Below are positions 37,069 through 44,205 of a stretch of DNA of 64,000 bases, one piece after another. Numbering within the stretch: position 1 is the stretch's first letter; each line of letters opens with the position of its first letter. Under the pieces are notes generated by a model. It made no database searches, had not been told where the DNA came from, and saw only the letters and a list, made by a program, of their open reading frames with translations. The stretch is from Poindextera sp965277425 (GTDB lineage Bacteria > Pseudomonadota > Alphaproteobacteria > Caulobacterales > Caulobacteraceae), in assembly GCA_965277425.1 (NCBI GenBank), contig CBDICR010000007.1, positions 1,054,001 through 1,118,000 of the forward strand. The letters are read 5' to 3'. The position numbers and the translations under genes were made by a program.

Positions 37069-37998
37069 TCACCAGGGCGCGATCAAGAGCACGACCAAGC
37101 CGACGATCAGTCCGGTCTTGAGCGCGTAGTAGGTTTGCCGGTTGCGCGCCTTCAGCGCCTTGCCGGCGGCGACGGCGCCGGCGATGCGGGCATAGAAGCG
37201 ATTGATCGCGCCGATCTGTTCGCCGTCGACGTTCTGGGTGCGGGTGGCGCGCATGATGTTGTGGGTCACCCAGCGATTGAGCGCCGCCATCGGCTGCGCC
37301 AACGGACGCTCGACATCGCAGAACAGCACCAGCCGCGTCTGGTCCCAGCCGTTGTAGGCCTCGTGGACATAGGTCTCGTCGAACAGCATGGGCTGGCCGT
37401 CGCGCCAGCAGCGGCGCACGCCGTCCACCTCGATCCAGCAGCGGTCGTCGTTGCTGGTGACCAGGCCCAGATGATAGCGCACGCTGCCGGCGAAGGGGTC
37501 GCGGTGGCGTCCAAGCCGCGCCCCGGCCGGCAGGGCCGCGAACATGGCCCCGTGCACCTGGGGCGCCTGCTTCAGCAAGGCGACCGATCGCGGGCACCAG
37601 GCCTCGGCCGAGGCCGGCGGATCGCCGTACCATTTGAGGTAAAACCGCGTCCAGCCGCGCCGGAAGAAGGTGTGAAAGCCAACATCGTTGTCACCGGTCG
37701 CGGCCCGCACCTTGCCTTCATCGAGCAGCCGCAGGCCCTCCTCGCGGAACACCTGCCAATTGTCGGCCAGCACGCTCAGCCCAGGATAGTCGGCGACATC
37801 CAGGAACGGCCGGTTCGGCGCGCGCGAGAACAGGTAGACCAGCAGGTTGTAGGGCGCGGTGAAGGTCGAGTGATCGCCGAGCTGCCGCGAGAACTTCAGG
37901 CGAGCCCGGCCGCGATAATGCACAAGGGCGGCCATCAGCAGGATGATCAGGATCAGCCCGATGCGCGCTTCCCAAAATGGTCCAAACACCGACGGCAT
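37069..37998 (-). CDS. LpxO-like aspartyl/asparaginyl beta-hydroxylase-family dioxygenase
   Basis: 309 residues. N-terminal (about 12-27) and C-terminal (about 288-307) transmembrane helices bracket a 2-oxoglutarate/Fe(II) dioxygenase core with RLGRHRDPFAGSVRYHLGL and MLFDETYVHEAYNGWDQTRL, giving the H-x-D-like and distal His ligands plus the 2OG arginine. The architecture matches LpxO, which hydroxylates the secondary acyl chain of lipid A at the inner membrane. It is convergent with cicA (13 bp apart) and separates cicA from clpP. The 251-bp gap to clpP shows nothing clear. Confidence 0.8.
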   Translation of the reverse strand: MPSVFGPFWEARIGLILIILLMAALVHYRGRARLKFSRQLGDHSTFTAPYNLLVYLFSRAPNRPFLDVADYPGLSVLADNWQVFREEGLRLLDEGKVRAATGDNDVGFHTFFRRGWTRFYLKWYGDPPASAEAWCPRSVALLKQAPQVHGAMFAALPAGARLGRHRDPFAGSVRYHLGLVTSNDDRCWIEVDGVRRCWRDGQPMLFDETYVHEAYNGWDQTRLVLFCDVERPLAQPMAALNRWVTHNIMRATRTQNVDGEQIGAINRFYARIAGAVAAGKALKARNRQTYYALKTGLIVGLVVLLIAPW

Positions 37999-38249
37999 AG
38001 CGGACGCCCACCCCCCAATGATGGTCGACAGGTTTTGCTAAACGATAAAGCCGCCAATCGGTTTCATCGGTCTGGCGGCGACCGCTAGCCTTGCACAATT
38101 CGCCAGTTAGGAAGGGTTTCAGGCATTTCCAGGGGCTGGATCGAGACATGCCGCCGCAGCTTCGGTTGTGCAGGCGCGACCGGGTCTGGAAGAGCTTTGG
38201 CTGGGGGTTGAACTCCGCCCTCTCGGGCGGCTGAACCGGGCGGGCCCGG

Positions 38250-38876
38250 CTAGTCGTCCTTCTTGCCGAGCTCGCGGGCCGAATCGACCCGGTCGACGAT
38301 GCCCCAGTCCTTCGCCTCCTCGGCGCTCATGAAATGGTCGCGGTCGAGGGTACGCTCGACCTCTTCATAGCTGCGGCCGCAATGCTTGGCGTAGAGCTCG
38401 TTCAGGCGACGCTTGGTGCGGATGATGTCCTCGGCGTGGCGCTCGATGTCCGAGGCCTGGCCGGAAAAGCCGCCAGAGGGCTGGTGCAGCATGACCCGCG
38501 CATTGGGCAGGGCAATGCGCTGGCCGGGCTCGCCGGCCATCAGCAGGAAGGAGCCCATGGAGGCCGCCATGCCCATACACAGGGTCGAAACCGGGCTCTT
38601 GATGTACTGCATGGTGTCGTAGATGGCGAAGCCGGAGTGCACCATGCCGCCGGGCGAATTGATGTAGAGATCGATCTGCTTCTTCGGGTTTTCAGCTTCC
38701 AGATAAAGCAGTTGGGCGCAGATCAGGGCCGAAACGCCGTCGTCGATGGGGCCGTTCAGGAAGACCACCCGCTCGCGCAACAGGCGCGAAAAGATGTCGA
38801 AGGCGCGTTCGCCCCGGCTCGACTGCTCGACCACCATGGGCACGAGATTCATGGCCGTGGAGACGGGATCGCGCAT
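38250..38876 (-). CDS. clpP: ATP-dependent Clp protease proteolytic subunit
   Basis: 208 residues. Serine peptidase with catalytic Ser106 (GMAASMGS), His131 (MLHQPSGG) and Asp180 (LDRDHFM). Assembles as a double heptamer with ClpX or ClpA. A start at 38876 gives MRDPVSTAMNLVPMVVEQ, the usual propeptide-like N-terminus. Confidence 0.97.
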   Translation of the reverse strand: MRDPVSTAMNLVPMVVEQSSRGERAFDIFSRLLRERVVFLNGPIDDGVSALICAQLLYLEAENPKKQIDLYINSPGGMVHSGFAIYDTMQYIKSPVSTLCMGMAASMGSFLLMAGEPGQRIALPNARVMLHQPSGGFSGQASDIERHAEDIIRTKRRLNELYAKHCGRSYEEVERTLDRDHFMSAEEAKDWGIVDRVDSARELGKKDD

Positions 38877-38992
38877 GGATGGACTACCTTTCTTGGAGGC
38901 GCGGCTCTGGCGCCGATGAGGCTAGAGCCCCGATATCGCGTGGCCGGAGCTCGGTTGCAAGGCGGCGGCCCGCAAGAGAGGCTGGCCAGGCG

Positions 38993-40708
38993 TCAGCCGC
39001 CCTTGGCCGGCTTGGCCGCCTTGGCCTTGGGCGCCTCGGCCTTGGCGGGTTTCGCCGCCGCCTTGGCGGGTTCGGCCTTGGCCGCCTTGGCCGGCTTAGC
39101 CTCGGCCGGGGCGGGCTCGGCCTTGGCGGCCTTCGCGGGCTTGGCTTCGGCCTTGACGGGCTCGGCCTTGGCCGGCGCGGCCTTGGCCGCCTTGGCGGGC
39201 TCGTCCTTGGGGCCCTTCACCGGTTTGGCGTCGGCCTTGGCGGGCTTGGCCGGTTCGGCTTGCGCCTCGGGCGCCTTGACGGGCGCGGCCTTGGCCTTTG
39301 CCGGCTTGGTCGCTTTCGCCGGCTTGGCCTCGTCGTCCGACGCCTCCGCGCCGTAGGCCGCCGGCAGATCGTCGTCCTTCAGCAGATCTTCCTTGGAGAC
39401 AGGCTTGTCCTTGATCTGGGCCAGGCCAAACAGCAGATCGACAACCTTGTCCTCATAGACCGGCGCGCGCAGCGTCGCCTGGGCGTTCGGGCTCTGGCGC
39501 AGCTGGTCGAACACCTGCTGTTCCTGGCCGCGATAGCGCATGGCCTCGGCGCGCATGGCCTGGGCCAGCTCGTCGTCGGAGACGGTGACTTCGTGCTTGC
39601 GGCCGATTTCGGCCAGAACCAGGCCCAGCCGCACGCGGCGCTCGGCGATCTTGTGGTACTCGCCCTTTAGCTGATCTTCCGACTTGCCCTCGTCTTCCGG
39701 CGAAAGCCCGGTCTCTTCCTGGTCGGCCAGGACCTGACGCCAGATCACCTCGAACTCAGCCTCGACCATCCGCGGCGGCAGGCCAAAATCGTGACCGGAA
39801 TCGAGCGCATCCAGCAGCGCGCGCTTCAGGCGATAGCGCGAAGCCTGGGCGTATTCGTTTTCAAGCTGGGACTTCAACGCCGCCTTCAGCGCGGCCAGGT
39901 CGGCCATGCCGAGCCGCTTGGCGAAGTCGTCGTCCAGCGGCGCCTCGACCGGCGCCTGCACCTCCTTGACCACGACGTCGAACTCGGCGTCCTTGGCGCG
40001 CAGCTTGGCGACCGGATAATCGGCTGGAAAGGCGACCTTGATGGTCAACTCGGCGCCGGGCGCCGCGCCGATCAACTGCTCTTCGAAGCCGGGAATGAAC
40101 TGGCCGCCGCCGAGCACGAGGCGGGCGTCGTCGGCCTGGCCGCCTTCGAACGCCTCGCCGTCGATGCGGCCGGCGAAGTCGATGACCATCTGGTCGCCGG
40201 ACTTGGCCTTAACGGCCTTGCCGGTGCGCGGCTCATAGGTGCGGGCCTGCTGGGCGAGATCGGCCAGCGCCGCATCGACATCCGTCTGGGCCGGCTCGTG
40301 GACCGGCCGCTCCAGCTTCAGCGTGGACGGGTCGATCGGCTCGAACTCCGGCATCACCTCGACGGCAAGTTCGTAGGAAAGGTCGGCCTGGCCGGCCAGC
40401 ACCTTTTCCATGTCGGAGTCGGGCTTCAGGTCCGGCTGCGAGGCGACCCGCAGCTGGTTGTCGTCCAGCACCTTCTGGCTGGTCTCGCTGAGCGTCTGCT
40501 CCACCACCTCGCCCATCAGCGAGCGGCCATAGATGCGCCGGACGTGAGCGGCCGGCACCTTGCCGGGGCGAAAGCCTTTCAGGTTCAGCTGCGGCGCGAT
40601 CTCCGCGATGCGCGCGTCGAGCCGCTGGCCCAGCTCCTTGGCCGACACTGACACGCCATAGATGCGGCTGAGGCCTTCGCCCGATTTTTCAACGATCTGC
40701 ATCGACAT
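38993..40708 (-). CDS. tig: Trigger factor with extended Ala/Lys/Pro-rich tail
   Basis: 571 residues. The ribosome-binding N-terminal domain contains GFRPGKVPAAHVRRIYG (the FRxGxxP motif), followed by the FKBP-type PPIase domain (DQMVIDFAGRIDGEAFEGG) and the C-terminal helical arms. It folds nascent chains at the ribosome exit. The last 120 or so residues are an extra low-complexity tail of AKP, AKA and AEP units, making it about 130 residues longer than typical trigger factors and strongly basic. Confidence 0.95.
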   Translation of the reverse strand: MSMQIVEKSGEGLSRIYGVSVSAKELGQRLDARIAEIAPQLNLKGFRPGKVPAAHVRRIYGRSLMGEVVEQTLSETSQKVLDDNQLRVASQPDLKPDSDMEKVLAGQADLSYELAVEVMPEFEPIDPSTLKLERPVHEPAQTDVDAALADLAQQARTYEPRTGKAVKAKSGDQMVIDFAGRIDGEAFEGGQADDARLVLGGGQFIPGFEEQLIGAAPGAELTIKVAFPADYPVAKLRAKDAEFDVVVKEVQAPVEAPLDDDFAKRLGMADLAALKAALKSQLENEYAQASRYRLKRALLDALDSGHDFGLPPRMVEAEFEVIWRQVLADQEETGLSPEDEGKSEDQLKGEYHKIAERRVRLGLVLAEIGRKHEVTVSDDELAQAMRAEAMRYRGQEQQVFDQLRQSPNAQATLRAPVYEDKVVDLLFGLAQIKDKPVSKEDLLKDDDLPAAYGAEASDDEAKPAKATKPAKAKAAPVKAPEAQAEPAKPAKADAKPVKGPKDEPAKAAKAAPAKAEPVKAEAKPAKAAKAEPAPAEAKPAKAAKAEPAKAAAKPAKAEAPKAKAAKPAKGG

Positions 40709-40840
40709 CTCAAACTTCCGAACGAGAATGAGCGCCGTCCGGCGCCATGGCCCAAACGTAAGCCGCCGCCGAAGATGCGGCGGCGGGAAACGCGCGCCCT
40801 TATGTCATGTGCGCTTGCCTGGACCAAGCGCAAAGCACGA

Positions 40841-40903
40841 TGGTGCGGATGAGAGAACTCGAACCTCCACGGGTCACCCCGCTAGAACCTAAATCTAGTG
40901 CGA
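40841..40903 (-). pseudogene. tRNA-Leu (anticodon TAG) gene fragment lacking its 5' part
   Basis: Reading the minus strand: anticodon arm CTAGA-TTTAGGT-TCTAG, variable loop GGGGTGACCCGT, T arm GGAGG-TTCGAGT-TCTCT, acceptor CATCCGC, A, CCA. This is the 3' two thirds of a standard alphaproteobacterial tRNA-Leu(UAG). The 5' acceptor strand (GCGGATG expected) and D arm are absent; upstream sequence is unrelated. It cannot fold as a tRNA. It faces an intact tRNA-Leu(UAG) 100 bp away. Confidence 0.8.
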
Positions 40904-41003
40904 CTCACAGTCACCTTTTCCAAGGGCCCAAGGAACAGAGCGCGCCGCAGGCGCACCACTGACCTTGTTGTTGGCTGTCAGCGAGATATACACCTCACCT
41001 CAT

Positions 41004-41088
41004 GCGGGCGTGGCGGAATTGGTAGACGCACTCGGTTTAGGTCCGAACGCTTCACGGCGTGGGGGTTCGAGTCCCTCCGCCCGCACCA
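41004..41088 (+). tRNA. tRNA-Leu (anticodon TAG)
   Basis: 85 nt with encoded CCA. Acceptor GCGGGCG/CGCCCGC, D loop AATTGGTAGA, anticodon loop TTTAGGT, class II variable arm (GCTTCACGGCGT), T loop TTCGAGT. All arms intact. Its sequence differs from the adjacent fragment (GCGGATG type), so the two are not simple duplicates. Confidence 0.97.
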
Positions 41089-41110
41089 GGTTAAGCAGCG
41101 CCGGACGGCG

Positions 41111-41280
41111 CTGGAGATGCGACCAGCGGGCGGTAGGCGGCGCCCAAAATACGTTGTCGGCGGCGTACTCGTCACGGTCCTCGGCGCCGTCCGGATAGTC
41201 CGCCAACAGCCCCGCCCGTTTGGCTTCGAAGCTGTCGGAAATGTGCTTGAGGAAGATCAGACCGAGGGCGACGTGCTTGG
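41111..41280 (-). pseudogene. HsdM (type I restriction methyltransferase) fragment
   Basis: About 57 codons reading KHVALGLIFLKHISDSFEAK, then DGAEDRDEYAADNVFW and PPTARWSHLQ. This is the highly conserved N-terminal region of type I DNA methyltransferase HsdM. It has no start, no catalytic domain and ends about 22 bp from the 3' end of tRNA-Leu. At its 5' end it is joined out of frame to a PemK-type toxin fragment. Confidence 0.75.
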
Positions 41281-41379
41281 CCGATCCTTGCCGCCTTCTT
41301 CCTCGCCTCGGGCGACCGCCTCGCGCCAGAGAAACGAATAGCGGATGACGAGGCCCGGAACAGGTAGCGGGAACGACAC
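41257..41379 (-). pseudogene. PemK-type toxin N-terminal fragment
   Basis: Starts with GTG one base after the antitoxin stop and reads FPLPVPGLVIRYSFLWRE, then GEEEGGKDRPS before running out of frame into the HsdM fragment and stopping. The first 35 or so residues resemble the start of alphaproteobacterial PemK/MazF-like growth inhibitors (FPxPxPGLVIRYxYLW, then EEGxKDRP). Three quarters of the toxin are missing, so it is inactive. Similarity is by pattern recognition only. Confidence 0.6.
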
Positions 41380-41634
41380 CTATTTCAGTTCATGATCGTA
41401 ATGCGCCGTCTCGGCCGGCGGCTCGGCCGCGCGGATCGCGGCGAGGTCGGCTTCGGTGAAATCGTCCAGCCCCAAGACCTGACGATTACGGCGCTTCAGC
41501 CGATGATATTCATCAGCCGAAATCATCATGGTGCGATCGCGCCCGTTGCGGGTGATCGTCACCGGCTGCACCAGAGCCACATCCTGATAGCGGCCGATAT
41601 TCTTCTGGAATTCGGCCGAAGACACCTTGACCAT
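41380..41634 (-). CDS. Phd/YefM-type antitoxin, now without an intact toxin
   Basis: 84 residues. MVKVSSAEFQKNIGRYQDVA, then TITRNGRDRTMMISADEYHR is a typical Phd/YefM DNA-binding and dimerisation fold; the C-terminal part (DFTEADLAAIRAAEPP) is the disordered toxin-neutralising region. The start is the ATG at 41634; a GTG at 41649 would add five residues. The following gene is only a toxin fragment, so this is an orphan antitoxin, perhaps still autorepressing or protecting against related toxins. Confidence 0.82.
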   Translation of the reverse strand: MVKVSSAEFQKNIGRYQDVALVQPVTITRNGRDRTMMISADEYHRLKRRNRQVLGLDDFTEADLAAIRAAEPPAETAHYDHELK

Positions 41635-41796
41635 ATCGCCTGCACTCACGTTCCGGATTATCCGCAGTGTATATAAAATCCGGACGTATTTTCAACTCTG
41701 CCCGACGCTGGCCTGGGCCATGATTGGCCGGGGGTCGAGGCGCCTTCAAATCGCCTTCCTGCTAAATTCAGCCCCCTGTCCACGCTCGTGACGCTG

Positions 41797-41946
41797 ATGG
41801 TTGATCCCGAAAATGATACGGAAATCGCCCGCATCCGAAGTCGGCTGGCATCGTTAGATATCGAACGCGGAAAGCTCGCGACCGCACTCGCTGAACTCGA
41901 GCCCGTGCAAGGACCGCGCTCGGCGTCACCCTTCCCCTCCCTTTAG
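41797..41946 (+). CDS. Short coiled-coil ORF, possible remnant
   Basis: 49 codons: a charged helix with heptads (ENDTEIARIRSRLASLDIER, then GKLATALAELE) and a Pro/Ser tail before the stop. Such helices begin several larger island-borne proteins, including some helicase-like conflict-system proteins, so this may be the cut-off N-terminus of one. No ribosome site is clear. It lies in the island scar between the antitoxin and the XRE gene. Confidence 0.35.
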   Translation: MVDPENDTEIARIRSRLASLDIERGKLATALAELEPVQGPRSASPFPSL

Positions 41947-42014
41947 ACGCTTGGCTGGGCCGGAGCGTCTGCCTATGGTGGCAGCGGCGATCTTTAATCT
42001 TCGGAGGGGTGATC

Positions 42015-42470
42015 GTGGCAAAGCAGTCGGGCCGACGGGCGGCGCCGATCCAGGATGGGCCGGACGTGATCGATGTGGACGTGGGACTTGCGCTCCGTCG
42101 GGTGCGTCTGGCGCGCGGTCTTTCTCAAACCGAGTTGGCCGATGCGCTTGGGATTACGTTCCAGCAGATTCAAAAGTACGAGCGCGGCTCCAACCGCATG
42201 GCGGCTTCGCGCCTGGTAAGGGCCGCCCGGTTTTTAGGGGTGCGGGCGAGCGACCTTCTGCCTCCCGACGACGATGACGAGGCGGCGAGCTTCGTGCGCG
42301 GCTTCATCGAGGTCCGCGGGGTGGCCGAGATCCTCAACGCCTACTGCGCCATACCCAGCAAAACCCAACGCAGCGCCCTGCTGCATTTGATGCGGGTCAT
42401 GGCTCGCAAGACGGGCTCGCTTGCGAAGGAAGGCGGTGCTGACGCCGCTGAATTGGCGCGACTTCAATGA
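42015..42470 (+). CDS. XRE-family helix-turn-helix regulator
   Basis: 151 residues. Residues 15-80 form a Cro/CI-type HTH (ALRRVRLARGLSQTELADAL, then GITFQQIQKYERGSNRMAAS). The C-terminal helical part (FVRGFIEVRGVAEILNAYCA, then KTQRSALLHLMRVMARKTG) resembles chromosomal SinR-like alphaproteobacterial regulators. The GTG at 42015 follows GGAGGGG. It ends 74 bp inside the convergent membrane-protein gene. Confidence 0.88.
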   Translation: MAKQSGRRAAPIQDGPDVIDVDVGLALRRVRLARGLSQTELADALGITFQQIQKYERGSNRMAASRLVRAARFLGVRASDLLPPDDDDEAASFVRGFIEVRGVAEILNAYCAIPSKTQRSALLHLMRVMARKTGSLAKEGGADAAELARLQ

Positions 42471-42852
42471 GCGTGCCGCCGAGAATCGAGCCCAAGAGCA
42501 GAAAGCCGATCGCGAAATTGCCGAAGAGATAGGCGCGATAAAGCGCCTCGCGATTGATCAGAAACGCCAGGTGGGTCAGGACCGCGATGGCCTGAAAGGC
42601 GCTCGCGCAGATCGCCCAATATCGGACGTATCGAAACGCCAGAGCGACCAGGGCGATGAACGTCACAACATCTACGGCCAAGATTCCAAGCTGCGGTTCA
42701 AACCAACTCCGCCTTAGCTCGACGAGCGGAGTGATCAGCCAAGCCACTGCGATCAACGCGGCGCCGAGCCGCTCGGGGCGCTCACCGCGCCAGAACGCCA
42801 TGGCGCAGGTAAGCGCCAAGGCGATCCAGCCGACGATTTGAGCCAACGTCAT
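42397..42852 (-). CDS. Hypothetical four-helix membrane protein
   Basis: 151 residues with helices at about 3-20, 29-45, 57-73, 82-98 and 108-128; the loops are short. The ATG has a strong AGGAGGT site 10 nt upstream, so it is a real gene. No family recognised. Its 3' end overlaps the XRE gene by 74 bp on the opposite strand, and the last 20 residues are low-complexity, so the end may have been altered by recombination. Confidence 0.75.
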   Translation of the reverse strand: MTLAQIVGWIALALTCAMAFWRGERPERLGAALIAVAWLITPLVELRRSWFEPQLGILAVDVVTFIALVALAFRYVRYWAICASAFQAIAVLTHLAFLINREALYRAYLFGNFAIGFLLLGSILGGTLIEVAPIQRRQHRLPSQASPSCEP

Positions 42853-42912
42853 CGAATATCCAACCTCCTACAAAGGGAGAGGCCGGACTAAAAGCCATCT
42901 CGGTTCGTAGAT

Positions 42913-43263
42913 CTAGGCGACCGCCTTTATACTTGCGACTTGCGCGAAATCAGGAGCCGCATCGGGTTTGTCTCCCCCATTTCCGACCATAACCGCCCCG
43001 AGACCGACCTGCCGCTTCAGGCTGCCCAGTTCCGCGTGGGTGGCGATGATCTCGCGGCGCGCGGCGATCAGGGTCGAGAAGGTCGTGCCGGAGCGCTCGA
43101 TCGCATCGTGGCCGATGACGGCGGAGAGGCCCGCGTTGCGGCGCTCGTTGATCAGCGACGCGGTCAGGCGGGTGGATTGCAGGATGGCGTCGTCGATGGC
43201 GCTCTCCATGGCGAAAAGTTCCGGGGCCACGGCCTCCATGGCGTTGCGGCGTTTGGCGAGCAT
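42913..43263 (-). CDS. Hypothetical helical protein of the small LuxR-linked cassette
   Basis: 116 residues, nearly all alpha-helical (LAKRRNAMEAVAPELFAMES, then TTFSTLIAARREIIATHAEL), ending in a Gly/Asp-rich tail. GAAAGGA at 6 nt confirms the start. Similar proteins accompany LuxR-type HTH genes in sphingomonads and Caulobacterales as far as I can recall, with no known function. Last gene of a same-strand set 44106 to 42913. Confidence 0.75.
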   Translation of the reverse strand: MLAKRRNAMEAVAPELFAMESAIDDAILQSTRLTASLINERRNAGLSAVIGHDAIERSGTTFSTLIAARREIIATHAELGSLKRQVGLGAVMVGNGGDKPDAAPDFAQVASIKAVA

Positions 43264-43287
43264 TTGCGTCCTTTCGGCCGCAACGCT

Positions 43288-43509
43288 CTACTGTCGCGGC
43301 GCTGAAAATAGGGGTTTGGGATGGGCGTGCGCCGGGGGGCCATGATGCTCGAGGAGGCTTTCCAGCGCAGCAAGACCCGCAAGCGTGCCCCCTGCGGTTA
43401 GGGCGAACAGGACCGAGAACAGCCCTATCGCGGCGATGGTCGCGAGCGGGCCTAGTCCATGCCGTCCTCCATCGGTGACGGCGGCCGCGCACCATCGATC
43501 AGGCTCCAC
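43288..43509 (-). CDS. Small single-helix membrane peptide (start uncertain)
   Basis: Up to 73 residues. The part after 43452 has good coding character and one transmembrane helix (TIAAIGLFSVLFALTAGGTL). No ATG exists in frame; the GTG at 43509 lies inside the preceding gene and has no clear ribosome site. Could be translated by coupling or be the C-terminus of a disrupted larger protein (HTH proteins with a C-terminal helix of this type exist). Confidence 0.4.
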   Translation of the reverse strand: MEPDRWCAAAVTDGGRHGLGPLATIAAIGLFSVLFALTAGGTLAGLAALESLLEHHGPPAHAHPKPLFSAPRQ

Positions 43510-43784
43510 GCCAGCGTGAGCAGATCGCGATAAAACATCTCCGGCGGGTTGGTTCGCGCCGAGGCCCGCAAGACGTCCATCTCCCAGCAGACCCGCTCGA
43601 AGTCCGGGCCGGCGAGGCTGATGAGTTGCCGCTCCAATTGAGCCCAGCCGATCGTGGGCAGACGCTCGCTCTGCGCCGTCTGCATCGGCGGAAACCGGCG
43701 GTGGAACGTCTTGATCCGCTCCGCCCTGAACACCGCGTACTCTATCCGCGCGTCCAGGTTCGCCACCGCCATCTCGTCCACCAC
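43452..43784 (-). CDS. Hypothetical protein of the small LuxR-linked cassette
   Basis: 110 residues, soluble, mixed charge (VFRAERIKTFHRRFPP, then LISLAGPDFERVCWEMDVLR). GTG-GTG start with AAGGAG 9 nt upstream and strongly GC-biased third codon positions, so it is translated in this frame. No family recognised. It begins 15 nt after the repaired end of the LuxR gene. Confidence 0.7.
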   Translation of the reverse strand: MVDEMAVANLDARIEYAVFRAERIKTFHRRFPPMQTAQSERLPTIGWAQLERQLISLAGPDFERVCWEMDVLRASARTNPPEMFYRDLLTLAWSLIDGARPPSPMEDGMD

Positions 43785-43799
43785 CCCCGGCTCCTTCCA

Positions 43800-44106
43800 T
43801 CAGAACCGGGCCAGGAGAAAAGACTTCGCGCCTGCCGTCACCCGGAGCCGATTCTCGGGGGAAACCTTTCCGGGGGGAGATCGCGCCGTATCGCGCCACC
43901 AGAAGCTGAGCGGCCTCCTGGCGCGTGCGCGCGCCGAGCTTCACGCGGGCCATATCGAGGTAGCTGTCGACGGTCTTGGGCGAGACTCCAAGACGCATGG
44001 CGATCTGCTTGCTGCTGTAGCGGTCGACCACATAGCACAGGCAATCCCACTCGCGATCGCTGAGCAGGTCCGACTCGGCGCGGATGTTGTTTGGCCCTTC
44101 TCGCAT
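43800..44106 (-). pseudogene. LuxR-type HTH regulator, frameshifted at a homopolymer
   Basis: LSDREWDCLCYVVDRYSSKQ, then IAMRLGVSPKTVDSYLDMAR and TRQEAAQLLVARYG is a complete GerE/LuxR HTH at residues 15-75. Shortly after, a run of six C (plus-strand G at 43872-43877) shifts the frame. With one C fewer the reading continues SPGKVSPENRLRVTAGAKSF LLARF (22 residues) to a TGA at 43800-43802, just ahead of the next gene's ribosome site. As written, the HTH frame instead stays open to 43288. Either a real frameshift, a phase-variable tract or a sequencing error. Confidence 0.65.
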
Positions 44107-44205
44107 GCGGCGACCGTAACATTGCGGCGGAGGTTGACCAACACGCCCAGGCTGACTTACGCGGCTTTTGTCGGCAAGCGGGTAGGCTGGCCGAGCCGGC
44201 GCCGG

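Noticed and set aside
38879..39670. Gly/Leu-rich plus-strand protein over the trigger factor gene
   Set aside because: Shadow of the Ala/Lys/Pro repeat tail; repetitive composition only.
43288..44106. Single 272-residue LuxR protein with a C-terminal membrane helix
   Set aside because: The middle has poor third-position bias in this frame while another frame carries a ribosome site and good bias; a one-base frameshift at the C6 tract explains it better, though a fused architecture exists in the family.
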